DNA of 64,000 nt from Rodentibacter sp. Ppn85 (GTDB lineage: Bacteria > Pseudomonadota > Gammaproteobacteria > Enterobacterales > Pasteurellaceae): assembly GCF_001999335.1 (NCBI RefSeq), contig NZ_MLHS01000017.1, positions 1 through 64,000 of the forward strand, given 5' to 3'. The translations under genes and the position numbers were made by a program. Below the pieces are notes generated by a model, which was not told the origin of the DNA, did not search any database, and saw nothing but the letters and a program-made list of their open reading frames with translations. Below, piece after piece: positions 1 through 8,050 of this stretch; position 1 is the first letter of the stretch, and each line of letters opens with the position of its first letter.

Positions 1-216
1 ATTCACATAACGTACCGCTCTATCGCCCTGCCAAAAGGTGAAGGTGACCGGTTTATCCATTAGTGCGGAAAAAGGAACATTGGGGTCAAAACTCGACAGG
101 TCTAATTCCAATTTAAACGGTTCGGACAGCCCTTCGGTTAACTGAAAACTCACCACATCAAAATGATATTTATCGCCGGAATCAAGGGTATAGCGGTAGT
201 CGGATTGGGTTGCCAT
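1..216 (-). CDS. vgrG: Type VI secretion tip protein VgrG, N-terminal fragment
   Basis: Only the first 72 codons are inside the window; the gene runs off the left edge. The translation begins MATQSDYRYTLDSGDKYHF and continues with the segment DPNVPFSALMDKPVTFTFW, which resembles the gp27-like N-terminal domain of VgrG/TssI proteins. VgrG forms the trimeric spike at the tip of the Hcp tube and is delivered with effectors into target cells. AAGGAT lies 7 nt before the ATG. No other T6SS gene is visible, so it could be an orphan vgrG island or the edge of a full cluster. Family assignment is fairly sure; the rest of the protein and any effector domain are unseen. Confidence 0.8.
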   Translation of the reverse strand, partial: MATQSDYRYTLDSGDKYHFDVVSFQLTEGLSEPFKLELDLSSFDPNVPFSALMDKPVTFTFWQGDRAVRYVN

Positions 217-287
217 AAATCATCCTTTTATTGAGTACAAAACTGCCGCCAGTATAAAGCAAATATGTTTATTTTGCACATAACAAA

Positions 288-303
288 AAGCAAACGTTTT
301 CCT
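288..303 (+). promoter_or_regulatory. PurR operator
   Basis: AAGCAAACGTTTTCCT fits the enterobacterial PurR consensus ANGCAANCGNTTNCNT at every defined position. It lies 17-32 bp upstream of the -10 hexamer of the downstream permease gene, so it covers the -35 area, as expected for repression by PurR with hypoxanthine or guanine. This supports a purine rather than uracil role for the permease. PurR itself is outside the window. Confidence 0.75.
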
Positions 304-319
304 TTGTTGTGCTTTAGCG

Positions 320-325
320 TATAAT
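320..325 (+). promoter_or_regulatory. -10 element of the purine permease promoter
   Basis: A perfect TATAAT hexamer sits 29 bp upstream of the ATG at 355. The -35 region 17 bp further upstream (about 297-302, TTTTCC) is weak and lies inside the PurR operator. AAGGA occurs just before the start codon. Confidence 0.6.
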
Positions 326-354
326 CCGCGCTTTCTTTTGCATAAGGACCTAAA

Positions 355-1662
355 ATGAATAACCAACTCCTCTACTCTGTTGAAGATAAACCGCCTTTTG
401 GATTGAGTTTATTACTCGCTGCACAACATTTATTGGCTGCACTCGGAGGAATTATTGCCGTACCCTTGGTGATTGGCAACGTATTAAAATTATCCACCGA
501 GGACACTATTACTTTAGTAAACGCCGCCTTGTTAATTTCCGGTGTGGTAACGGTGATTCAGTGTCGCGGATTAGGTCCGATCGGTATTCGCTTACCCAGT
601 GTGATGGGAACCAGTTTTACCTTTGTTGCCGCCGCATTGGCAATCGGTTTTAGCGATTATGGCGTAGCAGGCATTCTAGGCGCGTCTTTAGTCGGTTCGT
701 TAGTGATGATTATCGGCAGCTTTTTTATGCCCTATATCCGTAAGCTTTTTCCACCGATTGTGACCGGTACTGTCGTGATGATGATTGGTTTAAGTTTGAT
801 TCCCGTTGCGGTAGATTGGTTCGCCGGCGGTCAACGCGGTGATGCCAACTACGCCGCACCGGAAAATTTAATGATGGCAACCTTTGTGTTAATTGTTGTT
901 GTTGCGTTGGTTCAATTGGGTAAAGGGATCTTTTCTGCTGCGGCTATCGTTATTGGAATGATGATGGGTTATACCCTCTGCTTGGCACTCGGCCGGGTTG
1001 ATTTTTCAGGTGTGTCGAATGCACAAATCTTTGCCGTTCCCCAACCTCTCCACTTTGGACTTGCCTTTCCAATTTCCGGCATTATCGGAATGTCTATCGC
1101 TTATTTGGTTACTATTGTTGAATCTAGCGGTAACTTTCTTGCATTGGGTAACGCGACAAAAACCGAAATTACCGGCAAACATTTACGTGGCGGTGTATTG
1201 GCGGACGGTTTAGGCTCTGCTTTGGCTGCGATAATGTCCACCACACCGTTTTCTTCTTTTTCACAAAACATCGGGGTAATTTCGCTAACCGGTGTCGCAA
1301 GTCGCCATGTGGTCGCATTAACCGGTGTGTTATTGGCATTAGCAGGGTTATTTCCTGTATTTGGTGCATTAATCGTCTCCATTCCGCTACCGGTACTCGG
1401 CGGGGCGGGTCTAATGATGTTCGCAATGATTATTGCCGCTGGAATTCAAATGTTGGATAAAGTGGAACGTAGCAAGCGTAACGGGTTAATTATTGCTATT
1501 TCAATCGGTTGCGGCTTAGCGGTCACCACCCGTCCGGAACTGCTTGATAAATTACCGCACTTTTTCAAAGAGGTATTGGGATCAGGCATTACGGTTGGTT
1601 CATTATTGGCCTTGATATTGAATTTAATTTTGCCGGAAGACAAACAAATCACAAAGAAATAA
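355..1662 (+). CDS. NCS2 family purine:cation symporter (xanthine/urate type)
   Basis: A 435-residue polytopic membrane protein of the nucleobase-ascorbate transporter (NCS2) family. The signature QNIGVISLTG (residues 304-313), followed by VASR, resembles the QN...TGVASR signature of XanQ-type xanthine permeases more than the EN signature of uracil permeases, although relatives are often labelled uraA or uracil-xanthine permease. Proton-driven uptake of a purine base across the inner membrane is the likely role. The PurR operator upstream independently favours a purine substrate. The start has AAGGA 8 nt upstream. It is monocistronic, ending in a strong terminator. Family is certain; the exact base transported is inferred. 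Confidence 0.88.
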   Translation: MNNQLLYSVEDKPPFGLSLLLAAQHLLAALGGIIAVPLVIGNVLKLSTEDTITLVNAALLISGVVTVIQCRGLGPIGIRLPSVMGTSFTFVAAALAIGFSDYGVAGILGASLVGSLVMIIGSFFMPYIRKLFPPIVTGTVVMMIGLSLIPVAVDWFAGGQRGDANYAAPENLMMATFVLIVVVALVQLGKGIFSAAAIVIGMMMGYTLCLALGRVDFSGVSNAQIFAVPQPLHFGLAFPISGIIGMSIAYLVTIVESSGNFLALGNATKTEITGKHLRGGVLADGLGSALAAIMSTTPFSSFSQNIGVISLTGVASRHVVALTGVLLALAGLFPVFGALIVSIPLPVLGGAGLMMFAMIIAAGIQMLDKVERSKRNGLIIAISIGCGLAVTTRPELLDKLPHFFKEVLGSGITVGSLLALILNLILPEDKQITKK

Positions 1663-1670
1663 TAAGAGAA

Positions 1671-1698
1671 AAAACACGCAACGATGCGTGTTTTTTTT
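1671..1698 (+). terminator. Rho-independent terminator after the purine permease
   Basis: Stem arms AACACGCA and TGCGTGTT with a 4-nt loop, followed by a run of T, located 10-35 bp after the stop codon. Confidence 0.85.
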
Positions 1699-1714
1699 AG
1701 AATCTGTGAAGATT

Positions 1715-2179
1715 TTATACTACAGGTTTTCGGCGATAAAAAATCAGTCCGGGCAAAGCAAGCCCAAAAACCAGCGCCCCTAAAATAAAGGCGGTGTTAA
1801 TAAATGAGCTGATCATTTGCTCCAAAAGCTCATGAGAATAACCATAATGATGAATTTGTACGATTGAAATCATTGCCTTATAAGCATGCACCCCCGGAAT
1901 CATTGGAATGATCGCAGCCACGGTAAATGCCTTTGGATGTGCCAAATAGCGGTGCGATAAATGCACGCCAATAAAGCCTATAACACAGGTGGCAAAAAAA
2001 GTTGCAAATACAATGGGAACATTAATGTGCAAGAGTAATGTGCGTGTTACATGCCCCAATGCCCCTAAAATCGCACAATATTTTAACGCCTTAGGCGGCA
2101 CATTAAATGCTAAAGCAAAACCAACCGCAGGAATGGCGGCAAAAACCATATCGTCAAGCAAACTCAACAGAAACATCAT
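1715..2179 (-). CDS. yjjB: YjjB subunit of a YjjPB/ThrE-type exporter
   Basis: A 154-residue membrane protein with about five hydrophobic segments, corresponding to the C-terminal half of ThrE-like threonine/serine exporters. In E. coli the split pair YjjP and YjjB forms a succinate exporter. It follows yjjP with one base between the genes, so the two are co-translated. The segment IPMIPGVHAYKAM matches the conserved glycine/proline-rich region of the family. In Pasteurellaceae, where succinate is a fermentation end product, succinate export is a reasonable inference, but substrate cannot be read from sequence. Confidence 0.85.
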   Translation of the reverse strand: MMFLLSLLDDMVFAAIPAVGFALAFNVPPKALKYCAILGALGHVTRTLLLHINVPIVFATFFATCVIGFIGVHLSHRYLAHPKAFTVAAIIPMIPGVHAYKAMISIVQIHHYGYSHELLEQMISSFINTAFILGALVFGLALPGLIFYRRKPVV

Positions 2180-2180
2180 C

Positions 2181-2963
2181 TTAATGCCCCCATGTAGTAA
2201 TATGCAACACGCTCAATGCCAACACAATACCAATACAAGCGCCAAAAGTCAGAACCGTCGCAATTGTCCAACGCCCTAACCCCATATTGACATAGCCTTT
2301 TAAAATATCTGCCAACGAATTAATTAAAGGGAATCCCGGCACAAGCAGCAACACACTGGAAGCTAAGGCGATTTGCGGATCATTTCCCCATTGATATTTC
2401 AAACTGATGCCGGAAATGAGCGAAGCCACAAATGCAGTAATTGCGAAAACAATCATCGGATTATAATGATGTCTTGATAATTCTTGCCGGACAAACATTG
2501 CCACGGCGGAAGCCAAAAAAGTAATCAGGCAAATCAGCCAATCTCCTCCCGACAAATGAGCAAAAGAAGCACAAGATAACCCAATCATTAATACCACTAA
2601 AGCACGGTGATATTTTAAAGGGTTTAAATTATCCAGTTTCTTCTGTGCCAGATCCAAATTGTATAACTTATGCTCTACCGCAATCACAATACGCTGTACC
2701 TCAGTCACCATTTGCATATTGATCCCTTTATCGTTATTTTTTCGTACTGTGGTAATACAATGTTGGTTTGAAAGTGTTGTAATCACCACGGCATTTGCCG
2801 TAAGAGCACATTCTACACTTTCCACGCCAAGAGCAATCCCTAAACGTTGTGCCATTTGCACCACTACCGTACTTTCTGCCCCATGTTGTAACAACAATAA
2901 TGCCGTTTGCACACAAGCACGCGTTATTCCCCGTTGATACGCTTTTTCCATCATCATCCTCAT
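2181..2963 (-). CDS. yjjP: YjjP subunit of a YjjPB/ThrE-type exporter
   Basis: A 260-residue protein that aligns by eye with E. coli YjjP over its whole length. The soluble N-terminal part contains LLLQHGAES, VVITTL and TVRKNNDKGINM, and about five membrane helices follow, including SSVLLLVPGFPLINSLAD. The N-terminal half of ThrE-family exporters is known to carry a hydrolase-like soluble domain. It is the first gene of the yjjP-yjjB pair. The start could be the first ATG or one of the following ATG codons (MRMMMEKAYQ), a difference of at most four residues. The pathway role (dicarboxylate or amino acid export) is inferred from E. coli. Confidence 0.87.
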   Translation of the reverse strand: MRMMMEKAYQRGITRACVQTALLLLQHGAESTVVVQMAQRLGIALGVESVECALTANAVVITTLSNQHCITTVRKNNDKGINMQMVTEVQRIVIAVEHKLYNLDLAQKKLDNLNPLKYHRALVVLMIGLSCASFAHLSGGDWLICLITFLASAVAMFVRQELSRHHYNPMIVFAITAFVASLISGISLKYQWGNDPQIALASSVLLLVPGFPLINSLADILKGYVNMGLGRWTIATVLTFGACIGIVLALSVLHITTWGH

Positions 2964-3010
2964 ACCTAAAATTAAGCAGATAAATTATAGATAGCTTGAT
3001 AAAAAACGGT

Positions 3011-3052
3011 GAAAAAACAAACCGCACTTATGATCCAAATCAAAAGTGCGGT
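3011..3052 (-). terminator. Uptake-signal dyad terminator after corB
   Basis: Inverted copies of the uptake signal (ACCGCACTT at 3021-3029 and AAGTGCGGT at 3044-3052) form a stem. Reading on the minus strand, the stem is followed by TTTGTTTTTTC, giving a terminator for the gene ending at 3069. Confidence 0.75.
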
Positions 3053-3068
3053 AAGGTTTTTGTTAGTT

Positions 3069-4331
3069 TTAGCGTTTAACGACTTTAGCCTGCTTAATCA
3101 TATTGTCTGCGACCTCAAGAATGGTGATTTGCAAACCTTCGATTTCACAAACCGCCCCCTCATCAGGGATTTCTTCAAGATGCTCTAGAATTAATCCGTT
3201 GAAAGTGCGGGCATCTTCGGTATCCAATCCCCAACCAAACATTTTATTCAGATCCCGGAGATTGGCAGAACCGTCAATAATGATTGAACCGTCGGATTGT
3301 TGGGTCACTTCCTCATGAATACTCGGAGCAGTAGAAGTCGTAAAATCACCGACAATTTCTTCCAAAATATCTTCTAATGTAACCAAGCCCTTAATATCGC
3401 CGTATTCATCTACCACGAGTCCAATGCGCTCTTTATTAGTTCGGAAATTAGTCAGTTGCGTTTTTAGCGGCGTCCCTTCCGGAATAAAATACACTTCATC
3501 AGCCGCACGAATAAGGGTTTCTTTAGTAAATTCATTTTTCTCGAGTAATAATCGGAAGGCTTCACGAATACGCAGAATACCAAGTACATTTTTATCAAGA
3601 CTGCCTTTGTATAACACCACGCGATTATGTGCCGCATGGTTAAGCTGACGCATAATGGCTTTCCAGTCATCCTCAATATCAATGCCGCCAATTTCATTGC
3701 GCGGCACCATAATATCATCCACTGTAATGGTTTCCATATCCAAAATAGAAAGCAACATTTGCGGATGCTGTTCGCCCGGTGTCGCCTCACCCGCTTCACT
3801 CACGATACTACGTAGCTCTTCACTGCTAATCACCTGCTTTTGCATTTCCGGCTTTAAGCCCATAATTTTCATTAAAAATGTGGTAAATAAATTCATAAAC
3901 CACACGACAGGATAGAAAATCTTAATCAAAAAATTCAAAATATGGCTAGATAAAAAAGCCACTTTTTCAGGATGAAGCGCAGCCACCGTTTTAGGGAAAA
4001 TTTCAGAAAATACAAGCATCACGAAAGTCAATAATCCCGTTGCAATCGCTACGCCGACATCACCGTAAAGGCGCATTCCAATCATTGTCGCAATTGCTGA
4101 CGCACTAATGTTTACTAAGTTGTTAAAAATAAGAATAAAGCTCAGTAATGTGTCGGGCTTTTCTAATAATTTCTCTGCTTTTTGTGCGCCCTTATTACCT
4201 TGCTCGGCAAGGTAACGCATTCGATATTTATTCAAAGAGAGTAAGCCGGTTTCAGAGCTTGAGAAGTAAGCGGATAAAACTAAACAGATAACGAGAGTAA
4301 TAAATAACGTACTAAGGGGAATACTGTCCAA
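3069..4331 (-). CDS. corB: CNNM/CorC-HlyC family membrane protein with CBS pair (YfjD/CorB)
   Basis: A 420-residue protein: an N-terminal DUF21/CNNM membrane domain (about residues 1-185, with SSSETGLLSLNKYRMRYL and the EIFPKT motif), a pair of CBS domains (about 205-330, including VDDIMVPRNEI and LVVDEYGDIKGLVTLEDILEEIVGD) and a C-terminal CorC_HlyC domain. The family is implicated in Mg2+/Co2+ transport or efflux. The neighbourhood ypjD-ffh matches the E. coli locus, where the orthologue is yfjD. A second CorC-family protein without the membrane domain lies at 22537-23430. Transport role is family-level knowledge only. Confidence 0.88.
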   Translation of the reverse strand: MDSIPLSTLFITLVICLVLSAYFSSSETGLLSLNKYRMRYLAEQGNKGAQKAEKLLEKPDTLLSFILIFNNLVNISASAIATMIGMRLYGDVGVAIATGLLTFVMLVFSEIFPKTVAALHPEKVAFLSSHILNFLIKIFYPVVWFMNLFTTFLMKIMGLKPEMQKQVISSEELRSIVSEAGEATPGEQHPQMLLSILDMETITVDDIMVPRNEIGGIDIEDDWKAIMRQLNHAAHNRVVLYKGSLDKNVLGILRIREAFRLLLEKNEFTKETLIRAADEVYFIPEGTPLKTQLTNFRTNKERIGLVVDEYGDIKGLVTLEDILEEIVGDFTTSTAPSIHEEVTQQSDGSIIIDGSANLRDLNKMFGWGLDTEDARTFNGLILEHLEEIPDEGAVCEIEGLQITILEVADNMIKQAKVVKR

Positions 4332-4410
4332 GGGAAAATCCTTTTGTTAGTTAAACGGGAGTTGGATAAAAACCCAACGATAAAGGCGAACCTCTGCTCG
4401 CCCTTATTGA

Positions 4411-5196
4411 CTAAATTAACCGACTACCGAAGTAGGCAATCGTGAGCAAAATAATACCTGAAATAGCATAAATAATCATCCTTTTTCCACGCCAACCTAA
4501 ACGCCAATGCCCGAAAAGCGCCACCCCCAAAACAATCCACGCGAATAATGATAAAACACCTTTGTGAATATTTTCTGCAGTTAAAGCATGAATAGAATGG
4601 TAAGTGCCGGAAATTAATGTTAGCGTCAGTAACAATTCACCTGCGGCAAGCAAATGGAAAAAATGTCGTTCCACGGTAATCAAAGAAGGCATCACCGGTG
4701 AAAATGCAGTTTTCTTCGCTTTCAAAGTACGATCGATCCAAGCTATTTGAATGGCGTATAACATTGCAATAAAACACACTGCATAAGTAAAAATAGATAA
4801 ACCGATATGAAATAACATTGCCAAATCCTGGTTCAATAGCTGAATCATATAACTCGGTATAAATGTCGCCAAAACTACATTAAAAATAGAAAAGGAAAAT
4901 ACAATCGGCAATAAAAACCACATGGAATTTACCACCAACATTGCCAATATTGCCAAAATCGCAATGTTTACGCTCATTAACGAGCTAATTTCGACCAGGC
5001 TGAACTTACGTTCTATGGCTAATTCCTGTAATGCGGGATAAAGGCTTACCAAATGGAACGCTACGGCTAAAAGTGCGGTCAAAAAGAATAACGTTTTTTT
5101 CGGACGGCGTTTTTCATTATCCGAAGAATTTAGCAACGGCGCAATCATCAATGCGCTAATTAAATAAAACAAAATCGAAAAAACGGCAAACCACAT
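4411..5196 (-). CDS. ypjD: YpjD, CcsA-like inner membrane protein
   Basis: A 261-residue protein with about eight hydrophobic helices, related to the CcmC/CcsA cytochrome c assembly superfamily (Pfam CytC_asm). It is the YpjD branch, which sits next to ffh and yfjD in E. coli. It lacks the tryptophan-rich WWD signature seen in the true ccmC and ccmF of this window, so haem handling should not be assumed. It is divergent from ffh with about 138 bp between starts and 79 bp upstream of corB on the same strand, so a ypjD-corB operon is likely. Function unknown. Confidence 0.8.
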   Translation of the reverse strand: MWFAVFSILFYLISALMIAPLLNSSDNEKRRPKKTLFFLTALLAVAFHLVSLYPALQELAIERKFSLVEISSLMSVNIAILAILAMLVVNSMWFLLPIVFSFSIFNVVLATFIPSYMIQLLNQDLAMLFHIGLSIFTYAVCFIAMLYAIQIAWIDRTLKAKKTAFSPVMPSLITVERHFFHLLAAGELLLTLTLISGTYHSIHALTAENIHKGVLSLFAWIVLGVALFGHWRLGWRGKRMIIYAISGIILLTIAYFGSRLI

Positions 5197-5334
5197 AATC
5201 GTTGTCTCTTGTTAGGAATTGTTATTATTTTAACGTTCTGATTCCGAATTCGCTATAAATTTATTTGAAATGATGAAAAACGCCTAGATTTCGGTATAAT
5301 CACGGCAATTTTTGATGAGAAAACAGGATTAATC

Positions 5335-6723
5335 ATGTTTGAGAATTTATCTGATCGCCTTTCTAAAACCCTACGTAATATCACAGGAAAAGGTCGTTTA
5401 ACAGAAGATAATATTAAAGATACCCTACGTGAAGTGCGTATGGCATTGCTGGAAGCTGATGTTGCATTGCCTGTCGTTCGTGAATTTATCGCTAAAGTGA
5501 AAGAAAGTGCTGTGGGGGAAGAAGTTAACAAAAGTTTAACACCCGGACAAGAATTCTTAAAAATCGTTCAGCGAGAGCTTGAAAAAGCCATGGGCGAATC
5601 AAATGAAAGCTTGAATCTCGCGACCCAACCACCGGCGGCGATTTTAATGGCGGGTTTACAAGGGGCAGGGAAAACCACCAGTGTCGGAAAACTGGCAAAA
5701 TTTTTGCGCGAACGCCATAAGAAGAAAGTGTTGGTTGTCTCTGCCGACGTGTACCGTCCTGCGGCAATTAAGCAATTGGAAACCTTAGCACAATCCGTGG
5801 GCGTAGATTTCTACCCGTCTGATGTCAAACAAAATCCGGTAGATATTGCCAAAACAGCCCTTGCGGAAGCAAAACTCAAATTCTACGACGTACTCATCGT
5901 GGATACCGCAGGTCGCTTGCACGTGGATGGAGAAATGATGGATGAAATCAAACAAATCCACAGTGCGTTAAATCCTATCGAAACACTCTTTACCGTTGAT
6001 GCTATGACGGGTCAAGATGCGGCAAATACCGCGAAAGCCTTTAATGAAGCATTGCCGCTTACCGGTGTAATTCTTACTAAAGTAGACGGTGATGCTCGTG
6101 GCGGGGCAGCATTGTCTATTCGTCAGATCACCGGTAAACCGATTAAATTTCTCGGTGTGGGCGAAAAAACCGATGCTCTTGAGCCGTTCCATCCTGATCG
6201 CGTCGCCTCTCGTATCTTGGGCATGGGCGATGTGCTTTCTCTTATCGAGGATCTTGAACGTTCGGTCGATCGTGAAAAAGCGGAAAAAATGGCACAAAAA
6301 TTCAAGAAAGGCGATACCTTTACCCTTGATGATTTCCGTGAACAATTGATCGAAATGAAAAAAATGGGCGGGATGATGTCTATGCTGGAAAAACTCCCCG
6401 GTGCGAAAAATTTACCGGAGCACGTCAAAAACCAAGTGGACGATAAAATGTTCATCAAAATGGAAGCCATTATTAATTCCATGACCCTAAAAGAACGTGC
6501 CAATCCTGATATTATCAAAGGTTCCCGCCGCCGCCGTATTGCATTAGGTTCCGGCACGCAGGTGCAAGACGTGAACAAATTGCTCAAACAATTTGATGAA
6601 ATGCAGCGTATGATGAAAAAAATGCGTAAAGGCGGAATGTCGAAAATGATGCGAGGTATGCAAGGCTTGATGGGGGGCGGCTTAGGCGGTCTTGGCGGCT
6701 TAGGAGGAATGTTTAGACGTTAA
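5335..6723 (+). CDS. ffh: Signal recognition particle GTPase Ffh
   Basis: A 462-residue protein with the three Ffh parts: N domain (1-90), SRP GTPase G domain with P-loop GLQGAGKTT (107-115), DTAGR (190-194) and TKVDGDARGG (from 248), and a methionine-rich M domain (about 320-440, with MKKMGGMMSML and GSRRRRIALGSGT). It binds 4.5S RNA and signal sequences of nascent inner membrane proteins and docks on FtsY. The C-terminal tail is a Gly/Leu-rich run (GLGGLGGLGG) ending FRR. The 4.5S RNA gene was not found here. YidC, its downstream partner in membrane insertion, is at 60068-61687. Confidence 0.98.
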   Translation: MFENLSDRLSKTLRNITGKGRLTEDNIKDTLREVRMALLEADVALPVVREFIAKVKESAVGEEVNKSLTPGQEFLKIVQRELEKAMGESNESLNLATQPPAAILMAGLQGAGKTTSVGKLAKFLRERHKKKVLVVSADVYRPAAIKQLETLAQSVGVDFYPSDVKQNPVDIAKTALAEAKLKFYDVLIVDTAGRLHVDGEMMDEIKQIHSALNPIETLFTVDAMTGQDAANTAKAFNEALPLTGVILTKVDGDARGGAALSIRQITGKPIKFLGVGEKTDALEPFHPDRVASRILGMGDVLSLIEDLERSVDREKAEKMAQKFKKGDTFTLDDFREQLIEMKKMGGMMSMLEKLPGAKNLPEHVKNQVDDKMFIKMEAIINSMTLKERANPDIIKGSRRRRIALGSGTQVQDVNKLLKQFDEMQRMMKKMRKGGMSKMMRGMQGLMGGGLGGLGGLGGMFRR

Positions 6724-6732
6724 GAACAAACT

Positions 6733-6780
6733 AAAAGTGCGGTTGAAAAACAGATCATTTTTAACCGCACTTTTTCTTTT
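6733..6780 (+). terminator. Uptake-signal dyad terminator after ffh
   Basis: AAAAGTGCGGTT (6733-6744) pairs with AACCGCACTTTTT (about 6763-6775), followed by more T residues. It is a typical Pasteurellaceae arrangement in which paired uptake signals act as an intrinsic terminator. Confidence 0.85.
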
Positions 6781-6784
6781 AATA

Positions 6785-6798
6785 TTGATCTTAATCAA
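6785..6798 (+). promoter_or_regulatory. FNR box
   Basis: TTGATCTTAATCAA matches the FNR consensus TTGATNNNNATCAA at all ten defined positions. It lies 80-93 bp upstream of the ATG of the small gene at 6878. TATAGG at 6819-6824 could serve as a -10, which would place the box near position -40, the class II activator position. Anaerobic induction of that gene is therefore inferred. Confidence 0.65.
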
Positions 6799-6877
6799 GC
6801 TAATACTCGATTTTTAGTATAGGTTTTCCCCCTTTTCAACTTTATACTGCGCTTACATTCAATTTTTCTTATACAAC

Positions 6878-7216
6878 ATGAATAACAATCCGTTTAAAGC
6901 CCGTTGGTCTATGCAAGGTAATACTCTCTGCTTGGGACACTGGGAGATTTCTTATCTTGAGCTACCCATTGTGTTGCCTCGCGAACGTCGTGATCAAGAT
7001 ATGGGTACAGAAAATATTTATAATTTTATGGATCCCGAAGACGAACTTTATCGCGAAGGATTAAAGGAAGATGACTGGATTGTCGAGAACATTGAATGGC
7101 TTTCCGATGTATTTATTGAACACAATATACCTTTGGAAGAGAACACAATACGGGCTTTTTATCAAGCCGTAAATAAAGAAGACTGGCGCTGTGGCAGTTG
7201 TGGCGGCTGTATTTAA
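6878..7216 (+). CDS. Uncharacterised 112-residue protein ending in CxxCxxC
   Basis: Not a family I recognise by function; it looks like a conserved Pasteurellaceae protein. It is acidic and hydrophilic, with no signal peptide or membrane helix. The middle contains DPEDELYREGLKEDDWIVENIEWLSDVFIE, and the last ten residues are WRCGSCGGCI, giving a C-terminal CxxCxxC cluster suited to metal or Fe-S binding or thiol chemistry. The N-terminal part (residues 1-30, with ARWSMQGNTLCLGHWEI) looks like a small beta domain. Codon use and length suggest a real gene. The perfect FNR box upstream suggests anaerobic expression. No clear Shine-Dalgarno is seen before the ATG. Function open. Confidence 0.75.
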   Translation: MNNNPFKARWSMQGNTLCLGHWEISYLELPIVLPRERRDQDMGTENIYNFMDPEDELYREGLKEDDWIVENIEWLSDVFIEHNIPLEENTIRAFYQAVNKEDWRCGSCGGCI

Positions 7217-7342
7217 AACAAATTATTCCGCCCTTTCTCATCATCTATAATTTAATGGCTCAATATTTTTCTTTGTGTGTTTACTATGTCGATTGTAATA
7301 GCACTTTATCAACTTAGTGATACGAACAAAAAGTGCAGTTGA

Positions 7343-7588
7343 TTATTCCGCTATTTTTAAACCTGCCCGCTCTTTTTTCAAACAATAAAGCTGATAAAGA
7401 TTCACACAAACAAGGAAAGTATTTAACAAAGCAACCGGGTACGCCCCAATAATCATACCGTAAATAACAAATAAAACATCACCAATTGTGTTTACAATAC
7501 GTAAGCGGACAATAGATTTGAACAAGAATGAGGTCGCAACAAAAAATGTCGCCATATAACCTAATAATTCAATAGAATTGAGCTCCAT
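7343..7588 (-). CDS. YgjV-like small inner membrane protein
   Basis: An 81-residue protein with three hydrophobic segments (LLGYMATFFVATSFLF, TIGDVLFVIYGMIIGAYPVALL, TFLVCVNLYQLY). It resembles the short YgjV/YgjV-like family, whose members are sometimes mislabelled uroporphyrinogen decarboxylase in databases. The reading frame is open for 29 more codons upstream, but the ATG at 7588 is preceded by AGAGGA at a good distance and begins MELNSIELLGYM, so it is the chosen start. It stands alone between two convergent or unrelated units. Function unknown. Confidence 0.72.
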   Translation of the reverse strand: MELNSIELLGYMATFFVATSFLFKSIVRLRIVNTIGDVLFVIYGMIIGAYPVALLNTFLVCVNLYQLYCLKKERAGLKIAE

Positions 7589-7720
7589 AAAACTATCCTC
7601 TAAAAATGAGTTGTCGCATGATAGAGGATTTTTAGAGAGATGAAAAGAGAGCGAAATAAAAGCAATCGATTGCACGGTAAAGAATTTTTTATTTTGCTAA
7701 AAATACCTTCAGACCCTAGA

Positions 7721-8050
7721 TTAAATAAAGATAGTTTGAACCAAACTCATGTAAAAAATTGTCCCTACCGCAATGGATAAAAACATATTTTTCTTCCAAA
7801 AATGCAGCCCCAAAACCAATGCGCCGGCAAGAAACTCCGGGATACCTCGATAGCCGCTCAATACATCAATATTTTTATAGCAATAAACAACCAACATACC
7901 AAACATCGCAGCAGGTAACACCTTACCAAGGTAACGGATATATTCAGGGATCGGACGATTTGCCGGGAAAATCCAGAAAGGTAAAAGTCGGGTAAATTGC
8001 ACTGTAAGCACACAAATGCCAATTGTAATAATCTGTTCCGTTAAAGTCAT
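7721..8050 (-). CDS. azlD: AzlD-family small subunit of a branched-chain amino acid/methionine exporter
   Basis: A 109-residue protein with four membrane helices of the AzlD/BrnE family (Pfam AzlD). The opening segment IGICVLTVQFTRLLPFWIFP and RPIPEYIRYLGKVLPAAMFGMLVVY match the family pattern. It overlaps azlC by 4 bp (ATGA), so the two are translationally coupled and expected to form a two-subunit exporter like BrnFE, which exports isoleucine, leucine, valine and methionine in Corynebacterium. Context next to metR favours methionine, by inference. Confidence 0.85.
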   Translation of the reverse strand: MTLTEQIITIGICVLTVQFTRLLPFWIFPANRPIPEYIRYLGKVLPAAMFGMLVVYCYKNIDVLSGYRGIPEFLAGALVLGLHFWKKNMFLSIAVGTIFYMSLVQTIFI

